Part shown: in pieces, positions 18,479 through 27,253 of the stretch | Numbering within the stretch: the stretch's first letter is position 1 | How the letters are laid out: every line of letters begins with the position of its first letter | Source: Acidobacteriota bacterium | GTDB taxonomy: Bacteria > Acidobacteriota > Thermoanaerobaculia > Multivoradales > Multivoraceae | NCBI GenBank assembly: GCA_028877275.1 | Contig: JAPPFP010000010.1 | Span: 255,640-319,639, forward strand | Direction of reading: 5' to 3' | DNA: 64,000 nt | Program-made: the position numbers and the translations under genes | The notes under the pieces: generated by a model | Told to the model about the DNA's origin: nothing | Seen by the model: only the letters and a program-made list of their open reading frames with translations | Database searches by the model: none

Positions 18479-19738
18479 ATGGAGAGACTCGTTCCTGAAC
18501 AGGTCGGCGCGCTGCTCCGCCCGGGCATGAGGGTCTGCGTCCTGGGCGGTTGCAACGAACCGCGCGGCATCGCCGCCGCGCTTCATGCTCAACCCGAGGC
18601 GACCGCCGGCGTGGAGTTCACGGTCACCCGCATCCCCGGCATCGCCTCGCCGACGCTCGCGCCCTGGGGCGGCTCCACGGTGCGGAGCTTCTTCGTCACC
18701 CCCGAGATGCGCGACGGCTTCGACGCCGGTTCGGTCCGTTTCGTGCCGATGCAGTACCGGCACGTCTGGGACGATCTCAACGCGGCTCCGTTCGACCTGG
18801 CCATCGCTCAGTTCACGCCGCCGGACGGGAACGGAGACTGCTCGCTCGGTATCGGCGCTGGATTCCTTCCGGCGCTGCTGGAGCGCCCGGAGATCCCCTT
18901 CGTCGCGGAGTGGAACCGCTCACTGCCCCGACTGCCGGGCGCCCCGACCGTGTCGGCGGACCGCTTCGACTATGTCGTCGAAACCGACATCGAACCTCCC
19001 ACGCTTGCCAGCCGAAGCGGCTCCGTCGCCGAGCGCATCGGCGCCCTGGTGGCGGAACTCATCCGCGACGGCGACTGCATCGAGACCGGCGTCGGCGCGA
19101 TCCCGGGCGCGGTCCTGGCCGCCTTGCACGGTCACCGCGACCTCGGCTTTCACTCGGGACTGCTGTCCGATGGCGTGATGGACCTCGTGGAGGCGGGAGC
19201 TGTCACGGGCGCCCGCAAGACGATCGACGAAGGCCGCCTGGTCGCGGCGATGGTCCTGGGCTCACCGCGCCTCTACGACTGGGCGAGCCGCTGCGACCTG
19301 ATCGACCTGCGGACCGTCGACTACACCCATGACGCGCGGGTCATCGCCAGGCTGGACAACTTCGTCGCGCTGAACTCCGCGGTCGAGGTGGACCTGTTCG
19401 GCCAGGTCAACTCGGAGATGGTCCGCGGTCGGCAGATCAGCGGCACGGGCGGCGCCGTCGACTTCATGCGCGGCGCCCGAATGTCGGCCGGCGGACGCTC
19501 GATCGTCGCCCTCGAGGCGACCGCCGGAGGAGGGCGCTTCTCCAGAATCGTTCCAACCCTGCCCGCGGAGCACGCCGCCACGGCGCTGCGGACCGACGCC
19601 GACATCTTCGTGACCGAGTACGGCGTCGCCGACGTGCGCGGGCGCGACCTCGCCGAGCGGATGCACCGCCTGATCGCCATCGCCGCGCCCCAGTTCCGCG
19701 AAGAGCTGGAGACCCGGGCGGCGCGGGTCCGACAATAG
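18479..19738 (+). CDS. Acetyl-CoA hydrolase/CoA-transferase family protein (4-hydroxybutyrate CoA-transferase-like)
   Basis: 419 aa class I-type CoA-transferase of the AbfT/acetyl-CoA hydrolase family. Motifs include GVGAIPGAVLAAL (CoA-binding loop), FHSGLLSDGVMDLVEAG, ALNSAVEVDLFGQVNSE and GTGGAVDFMRGA. It ends in the conserved TEYGVADVRGRDLAERM segment. It probably moves CoA between acyl-CoAs and a free acid; the substrate pair is not predictable. The start ATG follows a TACGCT hexamer by 10 nt. It is convergent with the GST gene, 8 bp between stops. Confidence 0.88.
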   Translation: MERLVPEQVGALLRPGMRVCVLGGCNEPRGIAAALHAQPEATAGVEFTVTRIPGIASPTLAPWGGSTVRSFFVTPEMRDGFDAGSVRFVPMQYRHVWDDLNAAPFDLAIAQFTPPDGNGDCSLGIGAGFLPALLERPEIPFVAEWNRSLPRLPGAPTVSADRFDYVVETDIEPPTLASRSGSVAERIGALVAELIRDGDCIETGVGAIPGAVLAALHGHRDLGFHSGLLSDGVMDLVEAGAVTGARKTIDEGRLVAAMVLGSPRLYDWASRCDLIDLRTVDYTHDARVIARLDNFVALNSAVEVDLFGQVNSEMVRGRQISGTGGAVDFMRGARMSAGGRSIVALEATAGGGRFSRIVPTLPAEHAATALRTDADIFVTEYGVADVRGRDLAERMHRLIAIAAPQFREELETRAARVRQ

Positions 19739-19746
19739 GCCCCGGA

Positions 19747-20358
19747 CTACGCCTTCGCGCTCGGCCGCGCCGAGACCGCCTGGTGCCACCGCAGGAGGTT
19801 CGGCGTCTCCTCCGTCACGCGGAACTTGGTCACGCGGCCGAAGTCGATCCCGATCTGGGCCGTGATGTCGGCGATCGAGTACTCGTCGCCGGCGACGAAC
19901 TCGCGGCCGGCGAGTTCGTGGTCCAGCCACTCCAGGCGCTTCGTCGCGTGGCTGCGCTGACTCTCGCCGTAGTCCGGGTACTGCTGGATGCGGTCGGCGA
20001 AGTAGGGGTGGGTATTGCGGAAGACCTGCATGATCGGCACGGTGATCTCGAGTTCCATCCGGCGCTGCCACATCTCGATGCGAGCGGCCTTCACGGGATC
20101 CCCGCCGCCCATCAGCGCCGGCTCGGGCTGCAACTGCTCGAAGTAGCGGCAGATGGCGACCGACTCGGCGATGAACGTGCCGTCGTCGAGCTCGAGCACC
20201 GGCACGCGGCCCATCGGGTTCTTCTCCCGGAACGCGTCCTGGCGGTTCTCGGCCTTGCCCACGTCGACCGGCACGACGGGAACCTCGATGCCCTTCTCGG
20301 CCAGAAAGATACGCACGCGGCGGCAGTTGGGGGTGGTGGCGGCTTCGTGTAGCTTCAT
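19747..20358 (-). CDS. Glutathione S-transferase family protein
   Basis: 203 aa. An N-terminal thioredoxin-like domain (MKLHEAATTPNCRRVRIFLAE) has NPMGRVPVLELDDG with the cis-Pro and IAESVAICRY, the glutathione-binding ESxAI motif. The helical C-terminal domain contains SIADITAQIGIDF. The ATG at 20358 has AGGAGA ~10 nt upstream and starts directly at the first strand. A longer reading frame upstream lacks such support. It likely conjugates or reduces electrophiles; substrate unknown. Confidence 0.9.
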   Translation of the reverse strand: MKLHEAATTPNCRRVRIFLAEKGIEVPVVPVDVGKAENRQDAFREKNPMGRVPVLELDDGTFIAESVAICRYFEQLQPEPALMGGGDPVKAARIEMWQRRMELEITVPIMQVFRNTHPYFADRIQQYPDYGESQRSHATKRLEWLDHELAGREFVAGDEYSIADITAQIGIDFGRVTKFRVTEETPNLLRWHQAVSARPSAKA

Positions 20359-20435
20359 GGCGTGAGAGGTCTCCTGGCGGTGGTGGGCGCGCAGTCTAAC
20401 CGGAACCAAGTCCCGGAAAGCGAGGCGCGACACCA

Positions 20436-21233
20436 GTGACCGAACTCCTGGCCCAGCCGGCCTTCTGGGCGGCCCTGTTCTCGGTGACTCTGATTCAGAT
20501 CGCGCTCGGCGCCGACAACCTGATCATCATCACGATCATCGCCAACAAGCTGCCGGAAGCCAGGCGCAGGCAGGCAATCCAGTTGGGGCTGCTGCTGGCG
20601 ATGGCGCTCCGCATCGTGCTGCTGCTCATCCTGAGCCTGGTGCTCGGAGCGGCGACCACCGAACTCTGGCAGTTCGACGGCAAGCTGCTCGGCGTTTCGA
20701 TGGCCGGCACCGTGGACGGCAAGTCCCTGGTGCTCGTGATCGGCGGGCTGTTCCTGATCTGGAAGGGCGTCAAGGAGCTCCGCGTCAAGCTGAAGGCGGT
20801 CGAGCACGAAGTGGCGAAAGCGAACAGGTTCGCCGAGGTCGTGGCGTTGATCGTCGGAATGAACCTCATCTTCTCGGTCGATTCGATCCTCACCGTCGTC
20901 GGCATGACGGACATCTTCGCGGTCATGGTCGGCTCGGTGCTGATCTCGGTGGCGTTGATGCTCGTCTTCGCCGGCCCGATCTCGCGCTTCCTCAGTTCGA
21001 ACCCCGAATTCGAGATCCTCGGCCTGTTCGTCCTCCTGCTGATCGGCTTCGTGCTGATCCTCGAGGCGGGCCACAGCGCGCACATGGTCGTCAACGGCTC
21101 CCCCACGCCGTACATCCCGCAGTGGATCGTCATCTTCATCCTGCTTCTGATGTTCGCGCTCGACCTCTACCAGAACTGGTGGGAGCGCAAGCGTGAAGTG
21201 GACACCGTCGCGCTTCACCGCCGGCGGAAGTAG
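20436..21233 (+). CDS. TerC/YkoY-family integral membrane protein
   Basis: 265 aa with seven to eight membrane segments. It has the TerC family acidic motifs within the membrane: IALGADNLIIITIIANKLP (~19-37) and NLIFSVDSILTVVGM (~148-162). Family members are linked to metal (Mn2+) export and membrane protein metalation. The GTG start at 20436 places the first helix directly at the N-terminus. It is divergent from the GST gene across 77 bp. Confidence 0.88.
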   Translation: MTELLAQPAFWAALFSVTLIQIALGADNLIIITIIANKLPEARRRQAIQLGLLLAMALRIVLLLILSLVLGAATTELWQFDGKLLGVSMAGTVDGKSLVLVIGGLFLIWKGVKELRVKLKAVEHEVAKANRFAEVVALIVGMNLIFSVDSILTVVGMTDIFAVMVGSVLISVALMLVFAGPISRFLSSNPEFEILGLFVLLLIGFVLILEAGHSAHMVVNGSPTPYIPQWIVIFILLLMFALDLYQNWWERKREVDTVALHRRRK

Positions 21234-21341
21234 TTCGCGCCCTATCCGTAACCGGCGCCGCACCGGTGTACGATCGCCGCCCTCGTGTCCCTGGCCCGAC
21301 GTCCGGGCGGCGAACGTTCACGAAGACCTACCGGAACCCTC

Positions 21342-22046
21342 ATGTCCCACGATCGGCCCGACCCGAACGCCCTGCCCACCCTCGCCATGCTCGGCGCCAC
21401 CGGCGATCTCGGCGGCGGTCTCGCGCGACGCTGGGCGGCCGCCGGCTACACCATCGTCATCGGCTCCCGCTCGCGCGAGAAGGGCGCCGGCTCGGCTGAG
21501 GACGTGAACGGGCAGCTCCGGGACCTCGGCCTGCCGCCGACAGTCCGGGGCACGGACAACCTGACCGCGGCCGAGGAGGGCGACCTCGTCGTGCTCACGG
21601 TGCCCTACGCGTTCCAGCGGGCAACCTTGGAGGGCGTACGGGAAGCGCTCCAGGGCAAGATCCTGATCGACTGCACGGTGCCGCTCGTGCCGCCGAAGGT
21701 GGCGCGCGTGCAGCTCCCCGACGAGGGCTGCGCCGCGACCATCGCGCAACAGGCCGCCGGTCCCGGCGTCCGCGTGGTCTCGGCCTTCCAGAACGTCGGC
21801 GCCGCGCACCTGCGCGAGGAGGACGCGGTCGATTGCGACGTGCTGGTCACGGGCGACGACCCCTCGGCGCGTGCCGAGGTCATCGAACTGATCGAGGCGC
21901 TCGGCATGAGGGGCTGGCACGCAGGGCCGCTCGACAACGCGGCCGCGGCCGAGGCGCTGACTTCCGTCCTCATCCAGTTGAACCGCAAGTACGGCATAGC
22001 CGGCGCAGGCATCCGGATCACCGGCGAGCCCACCCGCACGCCCTGA
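21342..22046 (+). CDS. npdG: NADPH-dependent F420 reductase (F420H2:NADP+ oxidoreductase)
   Basis: 234 aa. It transfers hydride between NADP(H) and coenzyme F420. The Rossmann motif LGATGDLGGGLARR (~16-29) is followed by IGSRSREKG, which fits NADP binding. VLTVPYAFQ, DCTVPLVPP and VVSAFQNVGAAHL are typical Fno/NpdG segments. ATG 21342 gives the usual short N-terminus. A GTG at 21285 in the same frame lies 10 nt after a TACGAT hexamer (21269-21274) and would add 19 residues as a leaderless start, so the true start is uncertain. It is the first gene of the F420 block. Confidence 0.88.
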   Translation: MSHDRPDPNALPTLAMLGATGDLGGGLARRWAAAGYTIVIGSRSREKGAGSAEDVNGQLRDLGLPPTVRGTDNLTAAEEGDLVVLTVPYAFQRATLEGVREALQGKILIDCTVPLVPPKVARVQLPDEGCAATIAQQAAGPGVRVVSAFQNVGAAHLREEDAVDCDVLVTGDDPSARAEVIELIEALGMRGWHAGPLDNAAAAEALTSVLIQLNRKYGIAGAGIRITGEPTRTP

Positions 22047-22089
22047 AGCCGGTCGGCGCTCGATCAGCGCGGACGCGACATTCGGCTTG

Positions 22090-22108
22090 CGAAGGCGGTT
22101 AGCCTTCG
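22090..22108. promoter_or_regulatory. Inverted repeat overlapping a -10-like hexamer upstream of cofE
   Basis: CGAAGGC (22090-22096) and GCCTTCG (22102-22108) form a perfect 7-bp inverted repeat with a 5-nt spacer. TAGCCT (22100-22105) overlaps its right arm; the same hexamer is placed as a -10 for dctQ and the LLM gene at 27956-28996. It could be an operator or an RNA hairpin in the 90-bp npdG-cofE gap. Confidence 0.35.
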
Positions 22109-22136
22109 GCTTCCGCGCACCGCGCTTCCCCAGATC

Positions 22137-22898
22137 ATGCTGAACATCAAGCCGGTACCAGGCCTGCCGGAAGTCCAACCGGGCGACGACCTCGCCCGCC
22201 TGATCACTGAAGCGATGCGTCAGGCGCGCCTCAAGTTGCGCCCCGGCGACGCGCTCGTCGTCGCGCAGAAGATCGTCTCCAAGGCGGAAGGGCGAATCGT
22301 CGACCTGGCAACGGTGGAACCTCGTCCCGAAGCCGTTCGGCTCGCGGCGCAATGCGACAAGGATCCACGCCTGGTCGAACTCATCCTCCGGGAATCGACC
22401 GGGGTCCTGCGCACCGTGCCCGGAGTCATCGTCGTCGAGCACCGGCTGGGTCTCGTGCTGGCGAACGCGGGGATCGACCAGTCGAACCTGCGTCCCGGCG
22501 ACGACCACGGACATGCGCTGCTCCTGCCGGAGGATCCGGATGCCTCGGCGGCAGCCCTGCGCGAAGCCCTGGCGGCGCACTTTCAGATCGAGCGCCTCGG
22601 CGTGATCGTCAACGACAGCGTCGGCCGCGCCTGGCGGCTGGGCACCGTCGGGCTCGCCATCGGCGTCGCGGGGATGACGGCGCTCTGGGACCTGCGGGGT
22701 GATCGCGACCTGTTCGGCCGGGAACTCCTGGTCTCGGAAACCGGGATCGCCGACCAGGTCGCGAGCGCCGCCCAGATCGTTCAGGGCGAGGGCGACGAGG
22801 GTACTCCGGTCGTGCGCGTCCGCGGCCTGGGGCGGCTCGGACCGGCGCAGACCGCCCGCGACCTGCTGCGACCGCGCAACCAGGACCTGTTCCGGTGA
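22137..22898 (+). CDS. cofE: Coenzyme F420-0:L-glutamate ligase
   Basis: 253 aa. It adds glutamate to F420-0 using GTP. The family signature is seen in GDALVVAQKIVSKAEGRIVDL near the N-terminus, and in HGHALLLPEDPDASA and IVNDSVGRAWRLGTVGLAIGVAG further on. The length is that of a stand-alone CofE, without the C-terminal FMN-dependent reductase domain carried by actinobacterial FbiB. It starts 13 bp upstream of cofD. Confidence 0.93.
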   Translation: MLNIKPVPGLPEVQPGDDLARLITEAMRQARLKLRPGDALVVAQKIVSKAEGRIVDLATVEPRPEAVRLAAQCDKDPRLVELILRESTGVLRTVPGVIVVEHRLGLVLANAGIDQSNLRPGDDHGHALLLPEDPDASAAALREALAAHFQIERLGVIVNDSVGRAWRLGTVGLAIGVAGMTALWDLRGDRDLFGRELLVSETGIADQVASAAQIVQGEGDEGTPVVRVRGLGRLGPAQTARDLLRPRNQDLFR

Positions 22899-22911
22899 AG
22901 GCACGTCTCGG

Positions 22912-23925
22912 ATGAGGAAAGGCTCCCCAAGCCACTGCGTGGCCCTTTCCGGCGGCGTCGGCGGCGCCAAGCTGGCGCTCGGCCTGTCCCGCGTCCTCCC
23001 CGGGGACTCGCTGACCGTCGTCTGCAACACCGCGGACGATTTCGACCACCTGGGCCTCCGCGTTTGTCCGGACCTCGACACGGTGATGTACACCCTGGCC
23101 GGGATCTCGAACCGCGTCACGGGCTGGGGCCAGGCCCACGAGACCTGGTCCTTCCTCGAGGCGCTCTCGCACCTCGGCGGCGAGACCTGGTTCCGGCTCG
23201 GCGATCGGGATCTGGCGACCCACGTGGAGCGCACGCAACGGCTCCGCGCCGGCGAGACCCTGACCGAAGTGACCGCCGCCCTCTGCCGCGCGCTCGGCAT
23301 CGCCGCCAGGGTGCTGCCGATGAGCGACGACCCGGTGCGCACCGTCGTGCTGACGGAGAGCGGCGAACTCAGCTTCCAGCACTACTTCGTGCGCGATGCC
23401 TGCGCACCGCCTGTCTCCGGGTTTCGCTTCGCGGGAGTCGACACGGCCCGGCCGTCGCCCGCCTTCCTCGCGGCGCTGGAGGACCGGGCGACCGCGGCGA
23501 CCGTCGTCTGTCCCTCGAACCCCTTCGTCAGCGTCGACCCGGTGCTGGCGCTCGACGGTGTCGAGGCGGCTCTGCGCCGGACCCGGGGTCCCGTCGTCGC
23601 GGTCTCGCCGATCGTCGGCGGCGCGGCGATCAAGGGCCCCGCGGCCAAGATGATGGCGGAGCTCGGGATGCCGGTCACGGCGGTCGGGGTTGCCCGGCAC
23701 TACCGGGAACGGAACCTGCTCGACGGCTTCGTAGTCGATGACGCCGACGCCGGACAGGCGGCCGAGATCGAGGATCTCGGTCTTCCCACCCTGGTGACCG
23801 GCACGGTGATGGAGACCCTGGCCGATCGTGAACGCCTGGCCGGGGAGACGATCGACTTCGCCCGCGGCCTCGACGCCCGGCGCGGCAACGTCGCGAAAGC
23901 CGCGCCGCCGGAACGATCCGCGTGA
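22912..23925 (+). CDS. cofD: 2-phospho-L-lactate (or phosphoenolpyruvate) transferase for F420-0
   Basis: 337 aa. It joins the phospholactyl or enolpyruvyl moiety to the deazaflavin Fo. The N-terminal VALSGGVGGAKLALGLSRVLP, followed by NTADDFDHLGLRVCPDLDTVMYTLAG, is the classic CofD/FbiA opening with the nucleotide-binding Asp. VCPSNPFVSVDPVLAL and SPIVGGAAIKGPAAKMM are also typical. ATG 22912 directly precedes the first strand. The stop overlaps the GTG of cofC by 4 bp. Confidence 0.95.
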   Translation: MRKGSPSHCVALSGGVGGAKLALGLSRVLPGDSLTVVCNTADDFDHLGLRVCPDLDTVMYTLAGISNRVTGWGQAHETWSFLEALSHLGGETWFRLGDRDLATHVERTQRLRAGETLTEVTAALCRALGIAARVLPMSDDPVRTVVLTESGELSFQHYFVRDACAPPVSGFRFAGVDTARPSPAFLAALEDRATAATVVCPSNPFVSVDPVLALDGVEAALRRTRGPVVAVSPIVGGAAIKGPAAKMMAELGMPVTAVGVARHYRERNLLDGFVVDDADAGQAAEIEDLGLPTLVTGTVMETLADRERLAGETIDFARGLDARRGNVAKAAPPERSA

Positions 23926-24647
23926 CGACCGGCGGCCTCTGGGCGGTCCTGCCAGTCAAGGCCTGGTCCGAAGCCAAGCGAAGGCTGTCGCCCGTTCTGA
24001 GCGCGGAAGAGAGGGAGGAGCTGGCCCGCTCGATGCTCGACGATCTACTCGCTGCCATCGCGGGCGTCCCCGGCATCACGGGCACGCTTGCCGTGACCGC
24101 GGACGCCGTTGCGGCGAAGTACCTCGAGGGCGCCGGATGCGAGGTCCTGTCCGAATCCCGGCGGGGTCTGAACCGGGCACTCGGCACGGCCTCCGAGGAA
24201 CTCAGGCGCCGCGGCGCGTCGACGATGCTGGTGCTGCCGATCGACCTGCCCCTGGTGACCGCGGCGGACCTGGAGAAGCTCCGTGTCCGGCACATCGAGG
24301 ATCGGAAGAGCCAGGGAAGCCAGCCGGCGACTGGAGCGGCGGTGACCGTCGCGCCCGACCGCTTCCGCTCCGGGACCAACGCTCTCGTCTGTTCGCCGCC
24401 GGGCTGCATCCCGTTCCGCTTCGGCGACGGCAGCTTCCAGGCCCATCTGCGGGAAGCGCAGCGGGCCGGAGCGGCCCACTCCAGCATCGTCCTGGCGAAC
24501 CTCGGACTCGACGTGGACCATCCGGACGACCTGGCCGAGTTGCTGCGACTCGACCGTTCCAGCCGGACCGGCCACCTTCTGCGGAAACTCGGTCTGCGTG
24601 GCCTCGGCGTGCCGAACCGGCCCGAGAGCCCACGGAACCGGGACTGA
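23922..24647 (+). CDS. cofC: 2-phospho-L-lactate (or PEP/3-phosphoglycerate) guanylyltransferase
   Basis: 241 aa GTase of the CofC/FbiD type. It activates the three-carbon phosphoacid with GTP for CofD. AVLPVKAWSEAKRRLSPVL at the N-terminus is the nucleotide-binding opening, LVLPIDLPLVTAADLE contains the metal-binding Asp, and PDRFRSGTNALVCSPP is the substrate loop. Which acid is used (2-phospholactate, PEP or 3-phosphoglycerate) cannot be read off. The start GTG overlaps the cofD stop (GTGA). Confidence 0.92.
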   Translation: MTTGGLWAVLPVKAWSEAKRRLSPVLSAEEREELARSMLDDLLAAIAGVPGITGTLAVTADAVAAKYLEGAGCEVLSESRRGLNRALGTASEELRRRGASTMLVLPIDLPLVTAADLEKLRVRHIEDRKSQGSQPATGAAVTVAPDRFRSGTNALVCSPPGCIPFRFGDGSFQAHLREAQRAGAAHSSIVLANLGLDVDHPDDLAELLRLDRSSRTGHLLRKLGLRGLGVPNRPESPRNRD

Positions 24648-24699
24648 TACCGTTCGCTATTCCCCGGCGGCGGGTTCAGCGCCCGCGGCCGTCATCGCC

Positions 24700-27216
24700 A
24701 TGTCCCCTCCGATCAGCGCGTTTCTGGACCGTCGCCCGACCTCCGACGAAGCACGTGCGCTCGCTCGCATCGAGCCGGGCGCCCACCTCGAGGAGTTGAT
24801 CGAGACGGCCGGGGAGTTGCGAGACCGGGGCCACGGCGACCTCGTCTCCTACTCGCGCAAGGTCTTCCTGCCGCTGACCCACCTGTGCCGGGACATCTGC
24901 CACTACTGCGTCTTCGCCCAACCGCCGAAGAAGGGAGAGGCGGCGTACATGCCGCTCGACGCCGTGCTGAGCCAGGCACACCTCGCCGCCCGCTCCGGCT
25001 GCAAGGAGGCGCTGTTCACGCTCGGCGACAAGCCGGAGTTGCGCTACAAGGCCGCCCGCGAGGGCCTGGCCGAAATCGGCCACGAGTCGACGCTCTCCTA
25101 CCTGCGGGAAGCCGCTGAACGGGTGCTGGTCGAGACCGGCCTCCTGCCCCACCTCAACCCGGGCCTGATGACGGCCGAGGACATCGAACACCTTCGGCCC
25201 GTGGCGCCCTCGATGGGCATCATGCTGGAGAGCGTCTCCATGCGGCTGCACGAGAAGGGTCAGGCGCACTACGGCTGCCCGGACAAGGTGCCGCGGCGAC
25301 GCCTCGAGACGTTGCGGCTCGCCGGCGAGGCGCGGGTGCCCTTCACTTCCGGCATCCTGATCGGGATCGGCGAAACCCGCGAGGAACGGATCGACGCCCT
25401 GCTCGCCCTGCGCGATCTGCATGACGAGTACGGCCACATCCAGGAAGTCATCGTCCAGAACTTCCGCGCCAAGCCGGAGACCCGGATGGCCGACGCGCCC
25501 GAGCCGACGCTCGAGGACCTGCTCTGGACGATTGCCGCGGCCCGGCTGGTCTTGGGGCCCGAGATGCACATCCAGGCGCCGCCCAACCTGAGCCCGGGTG
25601 TGCTGCCGCGGCTCGTGGATGCCGGCATAGACGACTGGGGCGGCGTCTCGCCGGTGACTCCCGACTTCGTCAACCCCGAGGCCCCCTGGCCGCACCTGGA
25701 ACGTCTCGCCGAGGAGACGGCCACCGCCGGCAAGACCCTGGTCGAGCGGCTGACCGTGTACCCCGGGTGGGCGCTCGACGGAGAGCGCTGGCTCGATGAC
25801 GGACGAGGCCAGAGCCGCGAGGTCAGGCGGCTCGGTGGCGTTCGCACGGCGGTGTTGCAGCGGGTCGACGCCACCGGCCTCGCCCGCACCGACGACTGGT
25901 CCCCGGGCGAGCAGATCCCGCCGCCGGCCGACCTGCTGGCTGCGGTGGCGGCCTTCCCCGCCTCGAACGGCAACGGCGCGGGACCGCGCGCGGCGACGGG
26001 CATCGGTCCCATCCTCGATCGCGCCCGGGCCGGCGAGGACCTCACGGAAGACGAGATCGCCCGCCTGTTCGCGGCGCGGGGGCCGGAGTTCTCCGCCGTC
26101 TGCGCCGCGGCGGACGCGATCCGCCGCGAAATCAACGGCGACACCGTGACCTACGTCGTCAACCGGAACATCAACTACACGAACGTCTGCTACTTCAAGT
26201 GCCAGTTCTGCGCCTTCTCGAAGGGCAAGCTGAGCGAGAACCTGCGCGGCAAGCCGTACGACCTGGAACTCGAGGAGGTCATGCGCCGCACCCTCGAGGC
26301 CTGGCAGCGGGGCGCGACCGAAGTCTGCATGCAGGGCGGCATTCACCCCGACTACACCGGCGAGACGTACCTGGGCATCTGCCGTGCGGTCAAGGAGGCG
26401 GTGCCGGAGATCCACGTCCACGCCTTCTCGCCGCTCGAGGTCTGGCAGGGCGCGGCCACGCTCGACATGCCGCTTCGCGACTACCTGCTGCGGCTCAGGG
26501 ACGCCGGGCTCGGCACCCTGCCGGGGACCGCCGCCGAGATTCTGGACGACGAGGTCCGGGCGATCATCTGTCCCGACAAGCTGAACACGGACCAGTGGCT
26601 CGAGGTCATGGAGACCGCCCACGGCATCGGCTACCGGACGACCGCGACGATCATGTACGGCCATGTCGAAGGCCCCCGGAACTGGGCTCGACATCTGCTC
26701 CGGCTGCGGGACCTGCAGAAGCGGACCGGCGGCTTCACCGAGTTCGTGCCCCTCCCCTTCGTCCACATGGAGGCGCCGCTCTATCTCAAGGGACGCGCCC
26801 GCAAGGGACCGACCTTCCGCGAAGCCGTGCTCATGCACGCGGTCGCCCGCCTGGCCCTCCATCCCTGGTTCGAGAACGTCCAGGCCTCCTGGGTCAAGAT
26901 GGGACCGCAGGGGGTCAGGGCCTGCCTCGACGCCGGAGTGAACGACCTGGGCGGCACCCTGATGAACGAGAGCATCACCCGGGCCGCGGGCGCCGCCCAC
27001 GGACAGGAACTCCCTCCCGCCGGGATGGAGCAGCTCATCCGCGACGCCGGCCGCGTACCGAAGCAGCGGACGACCGCCTACGGCACGCCGCCCCCGGAGC
27101 GCGTCGAGGCGTCGTTCCAGGCCGCGGAGCTGGCCGCCGTGTTGAACAACCCGGCCCACCGCTACGAGCGCGAGGGGCCGCTGCGCCTCGTCCGCCCGGG
27201 CCTGGACGGTTCCTGA
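24700..27216 (+). CDS. fbiC: Fo synthase, fused CofG-CofH (FbiC-type)
   Basis: 838 aa. It makes the 7,8-didemethyl-8-hydroxy-5-deazariboflavin chromophore (Fo) from tyrosine and a ribityl pyrimidine by two radical-SAM reactions. The CofG half has its [4Fe-4S] cysteines at C63-x3-C67-x2-C70 (CRDICHYC). The CofH half has C497-x3-C501-x2-C504 (CYFKCQFC). A linker near ~430-450 joins them. Both halves are full length, as in actinobacterial FbiC; archaea use two separate proteins. ATG 24700 was chosen because the CofG domain begins right after it. It lies 52 bp after cofC in the same direction. Confidence 0.96.
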   Translation: MSPPISAFLDRRPTSDEARALARIEPGAHLEELIETAGELRDRGHGDLVSYSRKVFLPLTHLCRDICHYCVFAQPPKKGEAAYMPLDAVLSQAHLAARSGCKEALFTLGDKPELRYKAAREGLAEIGHESTLSYLREAAERVLVETGLLPHLNPGLMTAEDIEHLRPVAPSMGIMLESVSMRLHEKGQAHYGCPDKVPRRRLETLRLAGEARVPFTSGILIGIGETREERIDALLALRDLHDEYGHIQEVIVQNFRAKPETRMADAPEPTLEDLLWTIAAARLVLGPEMHIQAPPNLSPGVLPRLVDAGIDDWGGVSPVTPDFVNPEAPWPHLERLAEETATAGKTLVERLTVYPGWALDGERWLDDGRGQSREVRRLGGVRTAVLQRVDATGLARTDDWSPGEQIPPPADLLAAVAAFPASNGNGAGPRAATGIGPILDRARAGEDLTEDEIARLFAARGPEFSAVCAAADAIRREINGDTVTYVVNRNINYTNVCYFKCQFCAFSKGKLSENLRGKPYDLELEEVMRRTLEAWQRGATEVCMQGGIHPDYTGETYLGICRAVKEAVPEIHVHAFSPLEVWQGAATLDMPLRDYLLRLRDAGLGTLPGTAAEILDDEVRAIICPDKLNTDQWLEVMETAHGIGYRTTATIMYGHVEGPRNWARHLLRLRDLQKRTGGFTEFVPLPFVHMEAPLYLKGRARKGPTFREAVLMHAVARLALHPWFENVQASWVKMGPQGVRACLDAGVNDLGGTLMNESITRAAGAAHGQELPPAGMEQLIRDAGRVPKQRTTAYGTPPPERVEASFQAAELAAVLNNPAHRYEREGPLRLVRPGLDGS

Positions 27217-27253
27217 CCCGGCTAGCCGGCGCCATTCCCGGCCTCAGCGGCGC

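Noticed and set aside
24676..27159. A minus-strand open frame of ~827 codons opposite fbiC
   Set aside because: It is antisense to a protein with both radical-SAM motifs, and its translation has no family features.
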